DNA of 64,000 bases from Endocarpon pusillum Z07020 (taxonomy: Eukaryota > Ascomycota > Eurotiomycetes > Verrucariales > Verrucariaceae). The translations under genes and the position numbers were made by a program. Below the pieces are notes generated by a model. It saw only the letters and a list, made by a program, of their open reading frames with translations. It was not told where the DNA came from and ran no database searches. Position 1 is the stretch's first letter. The number at the start of each line of letters is the position of its first letter. The DNA lies in contig NW_006913602.1 in assembly GCF_000464535.1 (NCBI RefSeq), positions 81,740-145,739 on the forward strand, in the 5' to 3' direction. Shown one piece after another: positions 40,901-50,386 of the stretch.

Positions 40901-42636
40901 AATATGCTTTCGTCGAAGAGGTTATCAAGATGCTTAACATGGAAGATTTCAGTGAGGCGATTGTCGGCAATCCTGGCGAAGGTCTGAATGTGGAACAGCG
41001 AAAACTATTGACCATTGGTGTCGAACTTGCTGCCAAGCCAGCTTTGTTACTGTTCCTTGACGAGCCCACGTCCGGTCTTGATTCGCAAAGTTCTTGGTCA
41101 ATCATCGCTTTCCTACGCAAGCTGGCGGATAGCGGGCAGGCGGTACTGTCAACCATCCATCAACCATCTGCAATTCTCTTCCAAGAATTTGACCGATTGT
41201 TGTTTCTCGCTAAAGGAGGCAAGACCGTCTACTTTGGAGACATCGGCGAGAATTCGAAATCGCTACTTGGATACTTCGAGAATCATGGGGCCCGAAAATG
41301 TGATGACGAGGAGAACCCGGCGGAGTATATGCTCGAGATTGTCGGAGTCGGCTCACGGAACAAGTTGGACATTGAATGGCCAGAGGTATGGACGAGTAGC
41401 CAGGAGAGCAAGGATGTGCAAGCCGAGATTGATCGTATTCATGCCGAGAAACAAAGAGAAGCAGTCACAGATCGTGGTGAATCCACTGGCGAATTCGCCA
41501 TGCCTTTGACTGCGCAGATTTACGAAGTTACTCTCCGAGTTTTCCAGCAATACTGGCGAACTCCGTCTTATGTTTGGGGCAAGTTTACGCTTGGGCTCGC
41601 TTCGGCTCTCTTTATTGGTTTCTCTTTCTTCCTTCAAAACACCTCTTCGGCTGGGCTACAGAACACCCTGTTCGCCATTTTCATGTTAACATCCATCTTT
41701 TCTACTCTTGTTCAGCAGGTAAGCATTTCCGTTTGTTTGTTCGCCGCTATTCAAGCTGATACCAGACCACAGATCATGCCCCGGTTTGTGACTCAGCGCT
41801 CTCTCTACGAAGTGCGTGAACGCCCTTCCAAAGCATACTCGTGGATCGCCTTCCTCGTGGCCAACATCTCCGTCGAGATTCCTTATCAAATCCTCCTTGG
41901 CATCCTCGCCTGGGCCGCCTGGTACTTCCCAGTTTTCGGAGACAACCAATCGGCCGAACGCAAGGGCCTCATGCTCCTCTTCTGCATTGAGTTTTTCCTC
42001 TTCGCCTCTACTTTCGCACACATGGTCATTGCCGCCTTGCCCGATGCCGAAACTGCAGGCAATATCGCCACCCTTCTCTTCAGCATGGCACTAACCTTTA
42101 ATGGCGTCATCCAAAACCCCAATGCCCTCCCCGGCTTCTGGCTCTTCATGTACCGCGTCTCACCCCTAACATACCTCATCTCTGGGTGGGCCAGCACAGG
42201 CCTAGCAGGAAAAGCAATCGATTGCGCCGACAACGAACTCGCACAGTTCAACCCCCCAGCTAACCAGACCTGCGGCCAATATCTTGCCGACTACATCTCT
42301 GCCGGCGCAATCGGCCAGCTCCAAAACCCGGAAGCCAGCTCCGATTGTCGCTACTGCCCTCTCAGCAACTCGGATCAATACCTCGCCGCCGTCAATATCA
42401 GCTACGACACCCGCTGGCGCGATTTCGGCATCGGGTGGGCATATGTCGTCTTCAACATTGCGGCGACGGTGTTGCTATATTACATGTTTAGGGTTAAGCA
42501 TTGGAGTCCCGCAAGTCTAGCCAAGGGACCCGCTGTGTTGGCCGACAGGTTGGCGAGGCTTGGTCGCAGGATCTTTACGAGACATGCGGAGCCGACACCG
42601 AGAGGGAAGGAGGATGTTAATCATAGGATTTATTGA
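37948..42636 (+). CDS. PDR-type (ABCG) full-size ABC transporter
   Basis: Two exons, 37948-41718 and 41773-42636. The 54 bp intron (GTAAGC, branch CTGAT, CACAG) keeps the frame open, so an unspliced reading would insert 18 false residues into STLVQQ-IMPRFV. The spliced protein is 1544 aa from the ATG at 37948; codons upstream of it have no ATG. The order is NBD1-TMD1-NBD2-TMD2. NBD1 has the fungal PDR-type Walker A GRPGSGCST (about 210-218; Cys replaces the Lys) and signature VSGGERKRVS (about 326). NBD2 has canonical GVSGAGKTT (about 908), degenerate signature LNVEQRKLLTIG, and LLFLDEPTSGLD. TMD2 contains the PDR-conserved RFVTQRSLYEVRERPSKAYSW. It is a plasma-membrane efflux pump for drugs, azoles or plant compounds by family knowledge; the substrate is unproven. 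Confidence 0.95.
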   Translation: MASAHASTKSATPRNGSLTSSSGTSEEDIPRPISPGPRFEPIRTSTYTNRGSTYTSRESMLEYGFPTEDGPELAEIATILSRAESLATRPVESKSEDGAPQLRRQDTVAGMEYNDPKFNPETPEFDFYLWARKFLQTIEKEGIKQRRAGFTFKNLTVSGSGAALQLQKNVASLLMAPFRLREYFGDAPEKQILRNFNGSVRSGEMLIVLGRPGSGCSTFLKSICGELAGLEMDKKSVVHYNGIPQDRFIKEMRGDVVYNQENEKHFPHLTVGETLDFAAAARTPSARVLGVPRKDFSQYMAKIMMNIFGLGHTRNTKVGNDFVRGVSGGERKRVSIAEMALAGSPLAAWDNSTRGLDAATALEFVRSLRVASNIAGFTNAVAIYQASQSIYDLFDKAIVLYEGRQIYFGPADAARAYFESMGWVCPPRQTTGDFLTSVTNPQERKARDGFENKVPRTADEFEKYWLQSENYQLCLQDIAEAEEENPVGGGALDAFRESKHQAQAKHVRPRSPYTISIPMQIKICTIRAYQRLWNDKASTLTTVIGQIVMALIIGSIFYGTPQSTGSFFAKGSVLFFAVLLNALIAITEINGLYDQRPIVEKHVSYAFYHPFTEALAGIVSDIPVKFLIATCFNIILYFLSGLRYEAGPFFVFFLFNFVAMLTMSAIFRTIAAATKAISQALAIAGVLVLAIVIYTGFTVQISYMHPWFRWLNYINPVGYAFEAILANEVHNQRYECAPTSLIPPYGTGDNFQCAVAGAVPGRTSVLGDDWLRLSYGYSYSNVWRNLGILLAFQIFFYFTYLVATELNAKSTSTAEFLIFRRGHIPKYMERESKDIEAGKADSAAATAVSSNDSYQGAKAREVGALPVQKDIFTWRDVTLDISIKGEPRRLLDHVSGWVKPGTLTALMGVSGAGKTTLLDTLAQRSSIGVLTGDMFVNGKPLDPSFQRKTGYVQQQDLHLETTTVREALRFSATLRQPESVSKAEKYAFVEEVIKMLNMEDFSEAIVGNPGEGLNVEQRKLLTIGVELAAKPALLLFLDEPTSGLDSQSSWSIIAFLRKLADSGQAVLSTIHQPSAILFQEFDRLLFLAKGGKTVYFGDIGENSKSLLGYFENHGARKCDDEENPAEYMLEIVGVGSRNKLDIEWPEVWTSSQESKDVQAEIDRIHAEKQREAVTDRGESTGEFAMPLTAQIYEVTLRVFQQYWRTPSYVWGKFTLGLASALFIGFSFFLQNTSSAGLQNTLFAIFMLTSIFSTLVQQVSISVCLFAAIQADTRPQIMPRFVTQRSLYEVRERPSKAYSWIAFLVANISVEIPYQILLGILAWAAWYFPVFGDNQSAERKGLMLLFCIEFFLFASTFAHMVIAALPDAETAGNIATLLFSMALTFNGVIQNPNALPGFWLFMYRVSPLTYLISGWASTGLAGKAIDCADNELAQFNPPANQTCGQYLADYISAGAIGQLQNPEASSDCRYCPLSNSDQYLAAVNISYDTRWRDFGIGWAYVVFNIAATVLLYYMFRVKHWSPASLAKGPAVLADRLARLGRRIFTRHAEPTPRGKEDVNHRIY
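41719..41772 (+). other. Intron inside the ABC transporter that is readable in frame
   Basis: GTAAGC donor, AAGCTGAT branch-like site and CACAG acceptor; 54 bp, a multiple of three with no stop. Removing it restores the continuous family motif VQQIMPRFVTQRSLYEVRER, which is the reason for calling it an intron. Confidence 0.9.
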
Positions 42637-43976
42637 GTTTTTTTAAAGATGGGGTCAATGATAATAGGTTGGCTGTTGGTTTCTTCTATGCGTTTGGCCG
42701 GGTTTGCATGGGATTCTGGGAAAGCAAGCGATTGAGCGAAGTTTACGATATTCTTGTTGGTGTGGAAAGTAAGGCGTTCGATACTACCAGTACACAGTAA
42801 TTAATCCGAGCGTATCGAGCGTGGATTTATTAGGTCCTCGCAATGTTTCAATTCTCTTGAAACAATCTTTGAGCCTAAGTTCGAACATGTTACTTCTTTT
42901 CCTAAGATCAGACGATGTAGTAGTAGATCAGACCATCCGCATACGAGTCTAAGAATCCAATCTGTTTCTTGGTGGTGAAGCCAGAGCGAGAAAGGCATGC
43001 TATGCTGTGCTGTGCTCGCCTAGGCTAGGTGGACCAGCAAGAAAAATGTCCTTCGTCGTTCATAGATGGATGGGAAGTAGGTCGTAGGTCGGAGGTCGTA
43101 GGTCATAGGTCGTAGGTGCTGGGGCACCCATTCATTCTGATTCTGATTCTGATTCCATTCAGTTTCTTTCTCTCAATCACCACCGTCTTTCATGGATTTC
43201 TGGAGCAGGGAGTTGGGGAAAAGTTCGATTACTTCATTTCAAGCCATCCAACTAACTAACTACTACTTATCACCCCTCCTCGCTCTCTTGTTTCTCTCTT
43301 CCTCCGAGAATTAAACCGGCCTACTCGCTTTCACGCCTCTTCATTGTCATCATCATCGTCATCGAGCATGAGCGAGCAGCTTGCTAATTGCATTCGCGCT
43401 GGGGAATCGGTTGAAAATGCTCTGGGGGGTGGGAGTGTGAAGGGAGGAGGAGGTGGTGGTGGTGATGTAAGAAGATGACGGACGTTCCTTCCACTGATTC
43501 TGATTCTGATCCGAAGGAAGATGGTCAACCTCAGTTAGAGAAAACATCTTGGCGCACGCGTCCCTCCAGGCTTTGATTTACTGTGGCTGACTCGGCTGCT
43601 AGAAGCTGACACGTTGTAATGTCGGATAGGATGGGATTGGTGAGTAGTACTATAGTACTCCGTACTTCAGGCGAGAGAGTGGCCTTGGTACTGCTCGCAA
43701 GGCGATGTATGATCCTCCCGTTGGGTTCCTAAGGCTTCACTACATCTGTCTGAATCCAGCGGTCTTCGTTCCTTGGAGCGTGGAAATGAACTCAGCCTCT
43801 GCGTGTGCATCTATCGAGTCCCTTGCCGTCTCCATCACCAGCGCTTATTCCTGCCTCTTTCTTCTTCACCACCACACTTCAGGTCTGTTTGTTGCATGGA
43901 ATGTCCAATCAAATTCATTCTAGCGCCGTTGTCCACTGCATCTGTTGATTCAGTGATAGTTCTCCGCTCTTCTCGT
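42637..43976. other. Intergenic region between convergent genes
   Basis: No gene supported. It contains a 7 bp tandem repeat (43077-43118), an ATTCTG-type short repeat (about 43132-43158), CA/GGT-rich low complexity (43430-43480) and a GTACTCCGTAC word at 43655. Confidence 0.55.
43077..43118. repeat. 7 bp x 6 tandem repeat
   Basis: Six units of GTAGGTC with single changes in units 3, 5 and 6. Confidence 0.9.
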
Positions 43977-45947
43977 TCAAGAAAAGGAAACATCCCCATT
44001 ACTGTGCACTTCCATATTTCCAAATCTTTCGGCATCCAGACCTTCCATCCTCTCTCCATCCCCCTCTTCATCCCTTCTCCTCTTCCTCTCTATCGCCCCA
44101 GGCTCCATCTCATCCCGCAACCTGATCAACGCCTGCTGCTCCTGCGCACGTGCCATCGACCTCTGAGACTGCCTCTCCAACGCCATGAGAGACTGTTGGT
44201 CCTGCCACCACCTCTGAAAATCCAGCACCTTCCCCTCCCGCCTCGCCTCCTCGGCGGCAAAAACAACGGCGTGGCTTCGAACAAGCTCCTCGAGGTCTCC
44301 CCCTACAAATTTCTTTTGCGCCTCGTCTGCCGTCATGTCACCACTTTCGCAGGCTCGGACGGCATCAACGAAGCTCTTGGCCAACCCGACATCTCCACCA
44401 CCATGGCTCTTGCTTTCGATCGAACTCGGTTTGGGAGGAATGTGTTGTACTACTTTTTCATCCGCAAAGGTGTAGACGCTAATTTTCTTCGAGTCATATT
44501 CTATTTCGCCCTTCGAACCATAGATCCTCCCTCTTCGATCGCATTGAGCCTGTGTTGCGTAAGTGAGGTGGAAGATCGCTGTCTTCGGCCCCCGGGTCTC
44601 ATAGTCTCGTCCATCTGGATGATTAGCGCCTAAGGGATCAGGTTCTTCATTCCACGTCATCGTGACAGTTTGATCGTCGACAACATCATTATCGCTTTCA
44701 TAGACACAACGGCCGTACCAGCTTCTATCCTTCACGCGCTTGACTTCCATCCCCGTCGGGTCGGTAGCGTCATAGTCTTCGCCCAGTTTCTGCATCAGCA
44801 CAGCTTCCGCTTTTTCCCATCCTTCCTCGGTCGAGGAAGCAGAGGAGACGAGATCCTCGATTTCGGGAACAACAATCTTAAGCGGCCAGCCTGCATCCTT
44901 CTCCTTTCTCAGCCATTTATCGCGATAGATCTTCTTAGCCGAAAACGAACACCCATCTTCTCCTAGCGGACAAGTCAAACAGTTCGTCGCCTTTCCAGCA
45001 GTAATCGGCTTCCTCGCCCTCCGGAAATACGACAACGCGCCCGAACTACTAACCGTAGCCGGCAAATGCGGCGTAGCGCGCTCATCTGTGACATCAGCTG
45101 GCGAGCAGAGAAGCCACAGGATGAAGTCGATGTCATGGCAAGATTTGGTGAGTAAAGTCCCTACACCTCCGGGCGTGGTGTGCCGCCAGTTCCCGCGCAC
45201 GTAGGAGTGGGCGAAGTGCCACCAGCCGACTGGCTCGGTGTGTTCGAGCGAGATCACATCGCCGATCGCTCTGTCTTGGAGGAGTAGACTGCGAAGGAGG
45301 GTGTTGTGCGGGCTGTAGCGGAGGACGTGGCCGATGGAGAAGATTTTGCGTTGATTTGAAGATTTTGGTTGGGAAATGGGGTGGGTGTCATGGCGCTGGG
45401 GGAAGAGGTCCGGGGAGGTGTCGATGGAGGAATATGCAGCCCCTATACTCAGACAGTCCGCCAAGCTTAGCGCAAGCGGTTTCTCGCATAGAATGTGTAA
45501 GTTTAGATGCTCAAGGGCGTGTAGGATCTCTGCATGGGACTCGTCCATTGTGCAGACGAAGACGCCTGTGATCACTACTTTTGGGTCTGATTCGTCGTTG
45601 TCGCCAGTGCCAGCAATTCCACCCTGCTTCTCTTTCTCCGCAACCTGAAGCCGTCTTGCATCCTCCCACGCAATCCACTCCTTCCAATCCACAAACTCCT
45701 GACCACGCCTACTCTTTCCCTTGCCTTCATCCTCACCATCACTCGCTGAAGAGTCCTTTCCCCAGATGAATTTCCTACCGAAATCGGCCCGCTTGAAGGG
45801 ATCCGGTTCTGCAACGGCAGCGATCCTCGCTGGTAGCACAGATGTGCAAGATTCACTGTTAGTGGAGCTGTTGCTGGTGACGGCGACAGCTCGAGAGTAG
45901 GCTGTACCACGGGATCCGGCGCCTATGACCAGGAAATTGAGCGACAT
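43977..45947 (-). CDS. Gfo/Idh/MocA-family oxidoreductase
   Basis: Single exon, 656 aa from the ATG at 45947. The frame upstream is open but has no ATG and no homology. The start MSLNFLVIGAGSRGTAYSRA is the Rossmann dinucleotide-binding loop (GxGxxG). The family's cofactor motif CEKPLALS (CEKP type) lies at about residues 160-167. A C-terminal Gfo/Idh domain follows, with FSIGHVLRYSP and GVGTLLTKSCHDIDFILWLL, the conserved HDID that includes the probable catalytic residues. A Cys-rich insert NCLTCPLGEDGC (about residue 315-326) is conserved in this fungal subgroup as far as I recall. The last 60 residues are charged and helical. It probably oxidises or reduces a sugar or polyol with NAD(P); the substrate is unknown. 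Confidence 0.88.
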   Translation of the reverse strand: MSLNFLVIGAGSRGTAYSRAVAVTSNSSTNSESCTSVLPARIAAVAEPDPFKRADFGRKFIWGKDSSASDGEDEGKGKSRRGQEFVDWKEWIAWEDARRLQVAEKEKQGGIAGTGDNDESDPKVVITGVFVCTMDESHAEILHALEHLNLHILCEKPLALSLADCLSIGAAYSSIDTSPDLFPQRHDTHPISQPKSSNQRKIFSIGHVLRYSPHNTLLRSLLLQDRAIGDVISLEHTEPVGWWHFAHSYVRGNWRHTTPGGVGTLLTKSCHDIDFILWLLCSPADVTDERATPHLPATVSSSGALSYFRRARKPITAGKATNCLTCPLGEDGCSFSAKKIYRDKWLRKEKDAGWPLKIVVPEIEDLVSSASSTEEGWEKAEAVLMQKLGEDYDATDPTGMEVKRVKDRSWYGRCVYESDNDVVDDQTVTMTWNEEPDPLGANHPDGRDYETRGPKTAIFHLTYATQAQCDRRGRIYGSKGEIEYDSKKISVYTFADEKVVQHIPPKPSSIESKSHGGGDVGLAKSFVDAVRACESGDMTADEAQKKFVGGDLEELVRSHAVVFAAEEARREGKVLDFQRWWQDQQSLMALERQSQRSMARAQEQQALIRLRDEMEPGAIERKRRRDEEGDGERMEGLDAERFGNMEVHSNGDVSFS

Positions 45948-47237
45948 CGTATTTGGTTTCCTGGAGTTTGCCTGAAAGAGTAAATGGTAAAGCAAGGCTT
46001 GTGGTGAAGCTAAGGCAGAGAGTGCAGATCCACACGACTGTACGCCTTCTTTCTTCTTTTTTTTTCCTGCTCGGATTGAAAGATCGTAGATGTTTGTCTC
46101 TTTCAAGAGAACCTCGTGGTTTGGTCTATCCCACTTCTAGCCGAGGGCTCAATATCTGTTCGAGATTGAGTGCCGTCAAATACGGAAATCCTTACTCGGC
46201 CGCGTTTGATCGTGGTTCTAGTGGGGCTGGGAGCTCAATGGCATGGGCAAGGCTGGTTGGTGCTCATGAAGAACGTGAATCAATCAACCTGTCATGAGTT
46301 TTCTATCAGCATGTAAAACAAGGACATAGCTCCTTGAGTTCGGAGAAGGTTGGCAAGGCTGTCATTCGTTCAGCCTTGCATTGTGTACGACACGATTTCA
46401 GATTCAGCCAAGAAGTCATCTGTAATCATACAGTTACAGTAACAACCAATACGGACAAGAGGTTTGTCAGACTACGCTGAGCATGGACTATTTAAGGCTA
46501 CAGTAATGCCAGAGTCCAAACTGCCCAGATTCAAATCTTGAACAGGCATACAAACACAAATATGTATATGTCACTGTAGCTGGTCCGAAGGGTCCTCCAT
46601 CACTCCGCCCTCAGCTTAGAGCCTAGGGTTTCCAAACCTAAGTTGTCCTACGATCGATGACCAACAAACTTCCACTTGATTGTATAGATGATACTCTATT
46701 GTTTCGACTCTTTGTACGCGTGGGATCTCACATGACCAGCATTGACCACCACTCGAGGCAGGCACTCGTATGCGCCAATCTCAAAACATCCGCAACTGAC
46801 ACATTGACTCTCTTTCAGGCGTTCTCGGAAGATGTGGCTGCCAAACTGACATCAAGCTTGACATGCAATTGCAGAACTTGGAGCCCATAATACTCTATTG
46901 AACTAGGCTTTTAATCATGTAAGTGCCTCCAGACGATTGTGCATGGATAAAAGAAACGAAAGATGATGAACCAAGGAGAAATCTGGGGTAAGAGGCAAAA
47001 CACAGTACAGATGCGCCATACATCGCCTTTCCATGTCCATCTTTCCAAGCTTGAAGTGCAGAGATGTTTATAGAGAATTGAGCAATCATCACTGTTCCGC
47101 CACTTCTAAGAGGCATGTTAGAACAAAACTCGGGGTCAGTCTCAGCCCCTGACAAGAGATCCTATTCCTCGTCATGCATTCAGTCATCATGTATGCGTGG
47201 AGGGCTGGTTTTCATCCCTCGCATAGACTGTAAAAAT
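45948..47237. other. Intergenic region
   Basis: Promoter side of the oxidoreductase and 3' side of the HET gene. Only short frames without features; I see no gene, MITE or clear repeat. Confidence 0.55.
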
Positions 47238-49598
47238 TCAATCAATAACCCACCACTGAAAACGAACAAATTCTCCGGTGAATCGGTACTCCTCAGCCGC
47301 TTTTGCTATTTTTCCCTCAAGCACAACATCGTCCAAACTTTCTGCCGTCAATTGACATCTCCACCTGCATAGTGGATAGCCTTCTTCGCTTTTTTGGTCA
47401 AGCATCTCCACGAGCAGAGCATATTTGGACTTCTTGGATTTGTGGTGAGAAAGAATGATAGCGCCCGACCCTGTAAAGTTGTTGGGAGAAGTCTCCACCC
47501 AGATTTTATCCGAGCCCGTATCGTGGAAAGATATCACATACCCCGTGCCATCGGGTGTTACCACAGCGAAGTTTTCTGGAATCGAATTCTCACGATTAGG
47601 GGCGAATGTCATGCCAGGCAAAAACACAGCTAGGCCGACACCCTTCGGATGGAGAAACGAGCTGGGAATGGGTACTGAAGCCTTGGGATCGGCCAGATCG
47701 GGCGCATACGTGATCGAGCATACCACCCGATTCTTGATCCCGTACGGGGTCATAAATGTCAAAGGGGCCCACCGAAATCCTGGTGTCTGCTGCCTCGGTC
47801 CATAGGCAAAGAGTGCCGATTTAGGTATCCAAGGCAGCATTTGTAGGAGCATTGTCATCCTGTGCCGAGGTAAGGCATCGAGCAATGGAGCCGGGTCGAG
47901 GTGCATAAAGGTCGCAATGCAAATGGCTTCATCGTCTGGACGGCTTGTGCCCCGATGAGAGAGTGCTCGAAGCATATCATCAAGAGTACTTTCCGGATTC
48001 TTTTCGTGGTCCCATCGAGCAAAAGACATGATGAATTTGCGGCAAACAATCATGATTGACCTCGTGATCTGGAACTCAACGATGTCTCGATTCATGTGCT
48101 TGTGGACATCTTCATCTTCGGAGTCTGAAAACTCACTGATTGCGCTTGTGAGGTCAGAAAGTTCAAGGAGGCAATCTTTGCCAGCTAAGTACAGATCGAG
48201 AGCAAGGCTGCCCTCTTGATATGTCCACAGCCTCGTCTTCCATACTGAGCACAATAAGCGAGCCACGATCTCTACTGGTTTCGACACACTAGTAGCCTGC
48301 TGTAGGTCAGGGTCGAGAACGACGACTGCTACCGCTTCACGGTAGATTTGGTGCATGTCATGAATGCAACGATCACGATACTCATGAAATTGCGATTGAA
48401 CAGGGATGCACAACGTGTCCAACCAGAAATTGGCCGTGGCACGGCCTTTCACTAGGTTTGACTCCATTTTGCTTGTTGCCGCTGGACAGAGCTTAGTGTC
48501 GTCGAGAGCATGGAGAATGCCTGCGAGCCTTCTAACCTGGCAGGCGGGGAGAGAGTTGTGCTCATGATTGCCCAATCCGTCCGTCCACACGTGGCTGAGT
48601 GCGAAATACGCGCTAACCTCGGACTCGGGTTCGAGTTTCGTACCACCCACGAGGATCTCGATGTCGTCGTTATCATCCGAGGTGGAGATGGCGACACACG
48701 GAGTCAGCCCTTCTTCTATTAACTCAATGACTCTTTCCGCTGGTGGTCCGAGAGATTCGCACTTGCAATCTGCACTGACGTGCTTAGCTTCGAGCGCTGC
48801 CTTCCCTTCGACCCGGCCAGCCACACAGTGACGGCCAATCTCATTGAAGTCAGCAGCCTTGCAAGCAGTGTGGTCTTGCTGCGCTCGTACAGTACCTAGA
48901 GAATACACGAACGCCTGGACGTCGGGTTGACACTGATCCTCAAGGAAACCCACTGTGTAAGGACACCAGCCCGCATCGACCATTCGGTCAGAAAGTAGCT
49001 TCATGTGATTTGGAGCTTCCAGTGCTGACCAATTTGTCTCTGGTATTATGTCAAGAAGAGCCCGCCGGAGTGCATTATTGAGGAGGGTTTGACAAAACAA
49101 GGACTCCAGCAATGGTTTGGATTCGGGTATATCCTCGCCATAGAACAACTGAAAATTGAGGATTCCATTGACTACCATTGCCCGAGACAGATATTCCCAG
49201 ATGACAGTAGCCGCACAATCCTGCTCCTCCTTCGTCAACTCAGCCATGCGCCGCCTCCAGTCTTCAAGATAGTGCTTAAGTTTCCTAGTGGTGATAACTA
49301 CCTGCTTCTCATCCTTCCCGGCTTTCTTCTGACGTATGAAGTCCTCTCTTGGAATCCTGATCCCCAGCACGGACTCCAGGAGGCCGAAGAAAAGCCATGT
49401 TTGTAAGAAAGCGGATATTTCCTCGAAGGAACGGCCGCCGGTATCCAATTTAAATTCACCGTCCGAAGGCTCCCAGGCTGTAAGATCCCATCCCTTACGC
49501 TTGGGGTACGTGAGAAAGTCGCTACTGTCCCAATCCTCAGTGCAAAAATAGGGAATGACGATTGGGGCTGTAGCACCGGTGAAGAGCAAATGTTCCAT
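47238..49598 (-). CDS. HET-domain (heterokaryon incompatibility-like) protein
   Basis: Single exon, 786 aa, ATG at 49598. The HET domain starts about residue 334 with YFALSHVWTDGLGN (usual form YxALSYxWG). It continues FWLDTLCIPVQSQ (about 386), the WxDxLCI core, and DMHQIYREAVAVVVLD, the MxxIYxxA segment. RLWTYQEGSLA corresponds to the RxWTxQE block. The N-terminal 330 residues are helical with Cys-rich patches (HCVAGRVEGK, SADCKCES) and resemble long HET proteins. Such proteins can act in vegetative incompatibility or regulated cell death. Most HET proteins have no known partner, and no NLR or paired gene lies beside it here. Confidence 0.92.
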   Translation of the reverse strand: MEHLLFTGATAPIVIPYFCTEDWDSSDFLTYPKRKGWDLTAWEPSDGEFKLDTGGRSFEEISAFLQTWLFFGLLESVLGIRIPREDFIRQKKAGKDEKQVVITTRKLKHYLEDWRRRMAELTKEEQDCAATVIWEYLSRAMVVNGILNFQLFYGEDIPESKPLLESLFCQTLLNNALRRALLDIIPETNWSALEAPNHMKLLSDRMVDAGWCPYTVGFLEDQCQPDVQAFVYSLGTVRAQQDHTACKAADFNEIGRHCVAGRVEGKAALEAKHVSADCKCESLGPPAERVIELIEEGLTPCVAISTSDDNDDIEILVGGTKLEPESEVSAYFALSHVWTDGLGNHEHNSLPACQVRRLAGILHALDDTKLCPAATSKMESNLVKGRATANFWLDTLCIPVQSQFHEYRDRCIHDMHQIYREAVAVVVLDPDLQQATSVSKPVEIVARLLCSVWKTRLWTYQEGSLALDLYLAGKDCLLELSDLTSAISEFSDSEDEDVHKHMNRDIVEFQITRSIMIVCRKFIMSFARWDHEKNPESTLDDMLRALSHRGTSRPDDEAICIATFMHLDPAPLLDALPRHRMTMLLQMLPWIPKSALFAYGPRQQTPGFRWAPLTFMTPYGIKNRVVCSITYAPDLADPKASVPIPSSFLHPKGVGLAVFLPGMTFAPNRENSIPENFAVVTPDGTGYVISFHDTGSDKIWVETSPNNFTGSGAIILSHHKSKKSKYALLVEMLDQKSEEGYPLCRWRCQLTAESLDDVVLEGKIAKAAEEYRFTGEFVRFQWWVID

Positions 49599-50386
49599 CA
49601 CACAGTGTTTTTAGTATTCATCCAATGCCAGCACAATTAGGGTAGTGCATATATTAGCGATGGCATTTCATCCCTGGCACCCCCTCTGACGATAAGCTGT
49701 CGATTCATGCCCAGCGGCTAATGTAAACATCTGACTAGGCATCCACCTTTCTGTCGTAGAATTCGACATTGTATTCATTGGTTGATAACGCTGCTGGTGG
49801 TTACTCAAAGTGACATAAGTACCGATGGATACCTCTCATTTGATGGCGGCTGTTCGAGTAAACGCTAGCGGCTCTATCAACCAATGAAAATTTGTCAGAT
49901 TTGACGGACCATCTGTTTTCGAAACACCCAGACGCAATCACGACCTTGTCTGCAGCAAATTAAGCATTTCTCATATGAGCCGGCACCAGGACGTCCCTAC
50001 GATGTTGGGCGCTCAAGACCTGAATGTCAGGTATGATCAGTAATGTGAAACTTCCCAAGACTAACGTTCGATCAGAGTGGACATTCTCCGGTGTCGCGAA
50101 AATTTGTCATTGAAACTACATCTCAAAGGAGGTTTGAATGAAGTTTTGAGTACCTGACATCAGGAGAGGATCGATGGTCTTCAACGACCTTAGGCAGAGA
50201 TCAGAGCTCAGCATGTCGTGTCTCTAGACTGGCTACAGAGTATGACTATGTTTGTCAAAATGTGCAGTAAGCGCTGATGGGTTGAAGGAAACACTGATGT
50301 GTGACCATACTGCGTCCTCGGTCCACCATGAACAGGTCCGGGACCATTTCCTGTACAATGCAATGAATGCTCGCTCTTGATTCTGC
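49599..50386. other. Intergenic region
   Basis: HET gene promoter and the 3' side of Prp4. No gene, repeat or element recognised. Confidence 0.55.

Noticed and set aside
46657..46890. 77-codon plus-strand frame
   Set aside because: Short, isolated, no domain or supporting signals.
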